From: Macropodus opercularis
Taxonomy: Eukaryota; Chordata; Actinopteri; Anabantiformes; Osphronemidae
Reading direction: 5' to 3'
Assembly (NCBI GenBank): GCA_030770545.1
Contig: CM061097.1
Location: 17,812,501 to 17,876,500, forward strand
Length of the DNA stretch: 64,000 bases
Part shown: positions 59,040-64,000 of the stretch, piece by piece
Position numbering within the stretch: position 1 is the first letter of the stretch
Layout: each line of letters starts with the position of its first letter
Translations under genes and position numbers: made by a program
The notes under the pieces: generated by a model
Databases searched by the model: none
What the model saw: the letters and a program-made list of their open reading frames with translations, nothing else
What the model was told of the DNA's origin: nothing

Positions 59040-59266
59040 GCGCGTGTGCTAGTGCCGGACGCCGCCATATTGGATGTTATCCATGCAACGTTTTTCCCGA
59101 GTACCTCTGCGTCATGGTCGTCATGGTTACGCGGGAGTTTGGATCTGATTGGCTCAGAATATCAACTGCTAGATCGGCGGTTGATGACGTCACGTAACTG
59201 TGGTGTCGGCTAAACAGACGAACCTGGTACCAGTCATATCATTTCCACGAAGACAGAGAAACAGAG
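59040..59266 (+). promoter_or_regulatory. Promoter-like block with splice donor, copy D
   Basis: As in A and B: GCCGCCATATTGG, ATTGGCTCAG, perfect CRE TGACGTCA at 59,185-59,192, and a candidate exon ending AACAGAG before GTAAGA at 59,267. The downstream CTCF-like motif of A and B is deleted here. Confidence 0.45.
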
Positions 59267-59644
59267 GTAAGACAATTTACAGCTGAGATAAAATGTTTGT
59301 ATGTTATTTGTGCTATGCTTTCTGATCAGTTGGGAAATGTCTTGAACTACTTATTGCGTGTATTGTGACGTTTTTTTTACTATTGTGATTTGGTTACTAT
59401 TGGTTTTTTATTTCACCTAAAAAACTACTTATCATGTCAGTGTTTGCTATCGTTTTCCATGTTTTCTTTTTGACGTGCTCTATTAAAACATTAGAGTGTT
59501 CACCTTATTTAAACGAAAACGAAAAGTCAGGGGTCACACTAGAAAACTGTCATGGAGGATCATTCCTGTATTTGATCAGCGTCTGCCCTGTACGCGTGTC
59601 CACTTGTAGCGTTTTTCCCAGCATGTCTGACTTTAGCATTGGCT

Positions 59645-60429
59645 CGACATCCGGGACAGAAGACAGACAGCGGACGCTCCATTCAGAGTGAGTCCAGTGT
59701 TCTGAAGCAACTATATGTAGGTGAAGAATGTGTGTGTAGCTTGTAGCATGTTTCTTTGTGGACACATTTGTAAATATGCCTATTCCTGTTCTGTTTAATC
59801 AGCAGGACTGAGAGGACCAACAGTTACATTCTTGACCTACGAGAGGCAGCGTTGACCAGCACAGTGGGAGAGACACGCTGAGTGAATCTCCACTGCACCG
59901 TCGAGTCACCATGAAGGACTTCATCACTACACATCTGTACAGTGCAACAGTGTCTCTGGTGACAAGGGGAGGGAAACCTAACGGTGCTAACGTAACTCCC
60001 CGCGACACCACGAAGACCAGTTGCTCCGGTGACGTCCCAACAAGCTGTCTGCCACTGCACCAGCACAGAGGACAGAGGAGGGACAGCTGCTATGAATCGG
60101 CATCAGGGTTGGATCCGGCAGAAGTAGGTACTGACACAACCACTGAGCAGTGTGAGAAATACCCTGTGTGTTGTAGAACTCAGTTCTAATATTCCATTTA
60201 TATTCCTGTTACCCCTTTAGCTGTTGCTAAGATTTTCCAATGATCAAGACATGTATTTCTATTTTGGGTGTATTTGTCATAACAGCAGTAATAGTCTTTA
60301 AAATTATTTGGAGTAAACACATCTGTGGAGATGGATGGATTCCATGTTTAAGCAGTGGAAAGGTTTCATCTCGTCAGAAGTGACATCTTGAATAGTTTCA
60401 CTAGTGTGATGGGTGGTTGGTTTGACCCT
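59645..60429 (+). pseudogene. Leader end, pol-env spacer and env N-terminal remnant, copy D
   Basis: Same arrangement as 23,409-24,193: leader end with donor GTGAGT at 59,688, acceptor TTTAATCAGCAG near 59,806, spacer related to the provirus, then a 47-codon frame at 60,240-60,383 resembling an env N-terminal anchor. Unlike B, a 92-codon frame at 59,911-60,189 has an ATG (MKDFITTHLYSATVSL...); it is Cys- and Thr-containing with no recognised domain and covers what is non-coding spacer in the provirus, so I doubt that it is a gene. Confidence 0.5.
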
Positions 60430-63400
60430 GACTTTGTAATGACTATCACTGACTGCAATGAAGAACGTTTGCTTTTCTCTGACTTTGTACTAACTATCGC
60501 TGACTGCAATGAAGAACGTTTGCTTTTCTCTGACTTTGTACTAACTATCGCTGACTGCAATGAAGAACGCTTGCTTTTTTCGGACTTTGTACTAACTATC
60601 GCTGACTGCAATGAAGAATGCTTGCTTTTTTCTGACTTTGTACTAACTATCGCTGACTGCAATGAAGAACGCTTGCTTTTCTCTGACTTTGTACTATCGC
60701 TGACTGCAATGAAGAACGCTTGCTTTTTTCTGACTTTGTACTAACTATCGCTGACTGCAATGAAGAACGTTTGCTTTTCTCTGACTTTGTACTAACTATC
60801 GCTGACTGCAATGAAGAGCACTTGCTTTTCTCTGACTTTGTACTAACTATCGCTGACTGCAATGAAGAACGTTTGCTTTTCTCTGACTTTGTACTAACTA
60901 TCGCTGACTGCAATGAAGAACGCTTGCTTTTCTCTGACTTTGTACTATCGCTGACTGCAATGAAGAACGCTTGCTTTTTTCTGACTTTGTACTAACTATC
61001 GCTGACTGCAATGAAGAACGTTTGCTTTTCTCTGACTTTGTACTAACTATCGCTGACTGCAATGAAGAACGTTTGCTTTTCTCTGACTTTGTACTATCGC
61101 TGACTGCAATGAAGAATGCTTGCTTTTTTCTGACTTTGTACTAACTATCGCTGACTGCAATGAAGAACGTTTGCTTTTCTCTGACTTTGTACTATCGCTG
61201 ACTGCAATGAAGAATGCTTGCTTTTTTCTGACTTTGTACTAACTATCGCTGACTGCAATGAAGAACGCTTGCTTTTTTCTGACTTTGTACTAACTATCGC
61301 TGACTGCAATGAAGAACGCTTGCTTTTCTCTGACTGTGCACTAACTATCGCTGACTGCAATGAAGAACGCTTGCTTTTCTCTCACTTTGTACTAACTATC
61401 GCTGACTGCAATGAAGAACGTTTGCTTTTCTCTGACTTTGTACTAACTATCGCTGACTGCAATGAAGAACGCTTGCTTTTTTCGGACTTTGTACTAACTA
61501 TCGCTGACTGCAATGAAGAACGTTTGCTTTTCTCTGACTTTGTACTAACTATCGCTGACTGCAATGAAGAACGCTTGCTTTTCTCTGACTTTGTACTAAC
61601 TATCGCTGACTGCAATGAAGAACGTTTGCTTTTTTCTGACTTTGTACTAACTATCGCTGACTGCAATGAAGAACGCTTGCTTTTTTCTGACTTTGTACTA
61701 ACTATCGCTGACTGCAATGAAGAACGCTTGCTTTTTTCTGACTTTGTACTAACTATCACTGACTGCAATGAAGAACGCTTGCTTTTTTCTGACTTTGTAC
61801 TAACTATCGCTGACTGCAATGAAGAACGCTTGCTTTTTTCTGACTTTGTACTAACTATCGCTGACTGCAATGAAGAACGTTTGCTTTTTTCTGACTTTGT
61901 AGTAACTATCGCTGACTGCAATGAAGAACGTTTGCTTTTCTCTGACTTTGTACTAACTATCGCTGACTGCAATGAAGAACGCTTGCTTTTCTCTGACTTT
62001 GTACTATCGCTGACTGCAATGAAGAACGCTTGCTTTTTTCTGACTTTGTACTAACTATCGCTGACTGCAATGAAGAACGCTTGCTTTTCTCTGACTTTGT
62101 ACTATCGCTGACTGCAATGAAGAACGTTTGCTTTTTTCTGACTTTGTAGTAACTATCGCTGACTGCAATGAAGAACGCTTGCTTTTCTCTGACTTTGTAC
62201 TATCGCTGACTGCAATGAAGAACGCTTGCTTTTTTCTGACTTTGTACTAACTATCGCTGACTGCAATGAAGAACGCTTGCTTTTCTCTCACTTTGTACTA
62301 ACTATCGCTGACTGCAATGAAGAACGCTTGCTTTTCTCTGACTTTGTACTAACTATCGCTGACTGCAATGAAGAACGCTTGCTTTTTTCTGACTTTGTAC
62401 TAACTATCGCTGACTGCAATGAAGAACGCTTGCTTTTCTCTGACTTTGTACTAACTATCGCTGATTGCAATGAAGAACGTTTGCTTTTCTCTGACTTTGT
62501 ACTAACTATCGCTGACTGCAATGAAGAACGTTTGCTTTTCTCTGACTTTGTAGTAACTATCGCTGACTGCAATGAAGAACGCTTGCTTTTTTCTGACTTT
62601 GTACTAACTATCGCTGACTGCAATGAAGAACGCTTGCTTTTCTCTGACTTTGTACTAACTATCGCTGACTGCAATGAAGAACGCTTGCTTTTTTCTGACT
62701 TTGTACTAACTATCGCTGACTGCTATGAAGAACGCTTGCTTTTCTCTGACTTTGTACTAACTATCGGTGACTGCAAAGAAGAACGCTTGCTTTTCTCTCA
62801 CTTTGTACTAACTATCGCTGACTGCAATGAAGAACGTTTGCTTTTCTCTGACTTTGTACTAACTATCGCTGATTGCAATGAAGAACGTTTGCTTTTCTCT
62901 GACTTTGTACTAACTATCGCTGACTGCAATGAAGAACGTTTGCTTTTCTCTGACTTTGTAGTAACTATCGCTGACTGCAATGAAGAACGCTTGCTTTTCT
63001 CTGACTTTGTACTAACTATCGCTGACTGCAATGAAGAACGTTTGCTTTTTTCTGACTTTGTACTAACTATCGCTGACTGCAATGAAGAACGCTTGCTTTT
63101 CTCTGACTTTGTACTAACTATCGCTGACTGCAATGAAGAACGCTTGCTTTTTTCTGACTTTGTACTAACTATCGCTGACTGCAATGAAGAACGCTTGCTT
63201 TTCTCTGACTTTGTACTAACTATCGCTGACTGCAATGAAGAACGCTTGCTTTTTTCTGACTTTGTACTAACTATCGCTGACTGCAATGAAGAACGCTTGC
63301 TTTTCTCTGACTTTGTACTAACTATCGCTGACTGCAATGAAGAACGTTTGCTTTTCTCTGACTTTGTAGTAACTATCGCTGACTGCAATGAAGAACGCTT

Positions 63401-64000
63401 GCTTTTCTCTGACTTTGTAGTAACTATCGCTGACTGCAATGAAGAACGCTTGCTTTTCTCTGACTTTGTACTAACTATCGCTGACTGCAATGAAGAACGC
63501 TTGCTTTTTTCTGACTTTGTACTAACTATCGCTGACTGCAATGAAGAACGCTTGCTTTTTTCTGACTTTGTACTAACTATCGCTGACTGCAATGAAGAAC
63601 GCTTGCTTTTCTCTGACTTTGTACTAACTATCGCTGACTGCAATGAAGAACGTTTGCTTTTTTCTGACTTTGTACTAACTATCGCTGACTGCAATGAAGA
63701 ACGCTTGCTTTTTTCTGACTTTGTACTAACTATCGCTGACTGCAATGAAGAACGCTTGCTTTTTTCTGACTTTGTACTAACTATCGCTGACTGCAATGAA
63801 GAACGCTTGCTTTTCTCTGACTGTGTACTAACTATCACTGATTGCAATGAAGAACGTTTGCTTTCCTCTGACTTTGTACTAACTATCGCTGACTGCAATG
63901 AAGAACGTTTGCTTTTCTCTGACTTTGTACTAACTATCGCTGACTGCAATGAAGAACGCTTGCTTTTCTCTAACTTTGTACTAACTGTCGCTGACTGCAA
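60430..64000 (+). repeat. 51-bp megasatellite array 2, continues past the window
   Basis: Begins at the same base of the same pre-array sequence as array 1 and runs to the window end, about 70 units. Units are more uniform than in array 1 and 47-bp units are confined to the first 1.8 kb or so; after 62,210 nearly all are 51 bp. One unit at about 62,720 has TGCTATGAAG and one near 62,770 TGCAAAGAAG. The minus strand is open without a stop from 62,798 to the window edge (400 codons and more). Confidence 0.97.

Larger units (their letters stand above)
55702..60429 (+). repeat. Segmental duplication copy D
   Basis: Starts at GATATCAGAAAAGCTGTTCA (equal to position 3,832 in A) and follows copies A/B to 60,429. 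It has an empty site for the 563-bp LTR at about 56,793. 57,143-57,640 is its own sequence in place of the A/B segment and includes an interspersed repeat. From 58,080 it is nearly identical to B. No gene is recognised between 56,000 and 59,000. Confidence 0.85.

Overview
The window looks like accessory, repeat-rich chromosome sequence from a ray-finned (teleost) fish. It carries gamma/epsilon-type endogenous retroviruses, a fish-type Tc1 element, fish-type interspersed repeats and what look like exons of a PDE9A-like phosphodiesterase. There are no bacterial genes. Almost everything is retroelement-derived, and most of the window is built from four partial copies (A-D) of one large duplicated unit plus two very large 51-bp satellite arrays. 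The species cannot be named from the sequence alone.

Layout. 1-8,575 is copy A: a retroviral RNase H remnant, a short Tc1 element, an LTR fragment, a solo LTR at 4,919-5,481 and a promoter-like block near 8,000. 8,576-11,796 is a tandem run of leader exon, LTR, Leu-type primer site and second leader. 11,797-17,185 is not duplicated: a PDE9A-like exon set (minus strand), two fish interspersed repeats and an integrase fragment (minus strand). 17,186-24,193 is copy B, running through the same promoter-like block into a pol-env spacer and env-start remnant. 24,194-39,049 is a huge 51-bp repeat array, interrupted at 37,524-38,400 by a solo LTR with a 5-bp target duplication. 39,050-40,300 is another leader, LTR, primer site, leader module.

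40,302-41,380 holds an interspersed repeat and unique sequence. 41,381-46,697 is copy C, near identical to A where they overlap. A minus-strand provirus (46,698 to about 55,696) sits at exactly the position of copy A's solo LTR. Its gag, protease, RT, RNase H and integrase are all broken, but its 531-codon env is open and keeps all the hallmarks of a gamma-type envelope. 55,702-60,429 is copy D, and 60,430 to the window end is the second 51-bp array, which continues beyond the window.

The unit therefore combines, in order: a decayed plus-strand ERV; unannotated sequence; a promoter-like block (YY1-, NF-Y- and CRE-like sites) with a splice donor; a retroviral leader exon with a donor; an acceptor followed by a pol-env spacer and env N-terminal remnant; and then a megasatellite starting just after the env start. 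The most unusual object is this array. Every full unit is in phase with codons (51 = 3 x 17), carries a perfect TACTAAC branch-point-like motif, a pyrimidine run and a GAAGAA motif, and is periodically interrupted by 47-bp units that remove TACTAAC. Whether it is transcribed or only a by-product of unequal exchange cannot be decided from sequence.
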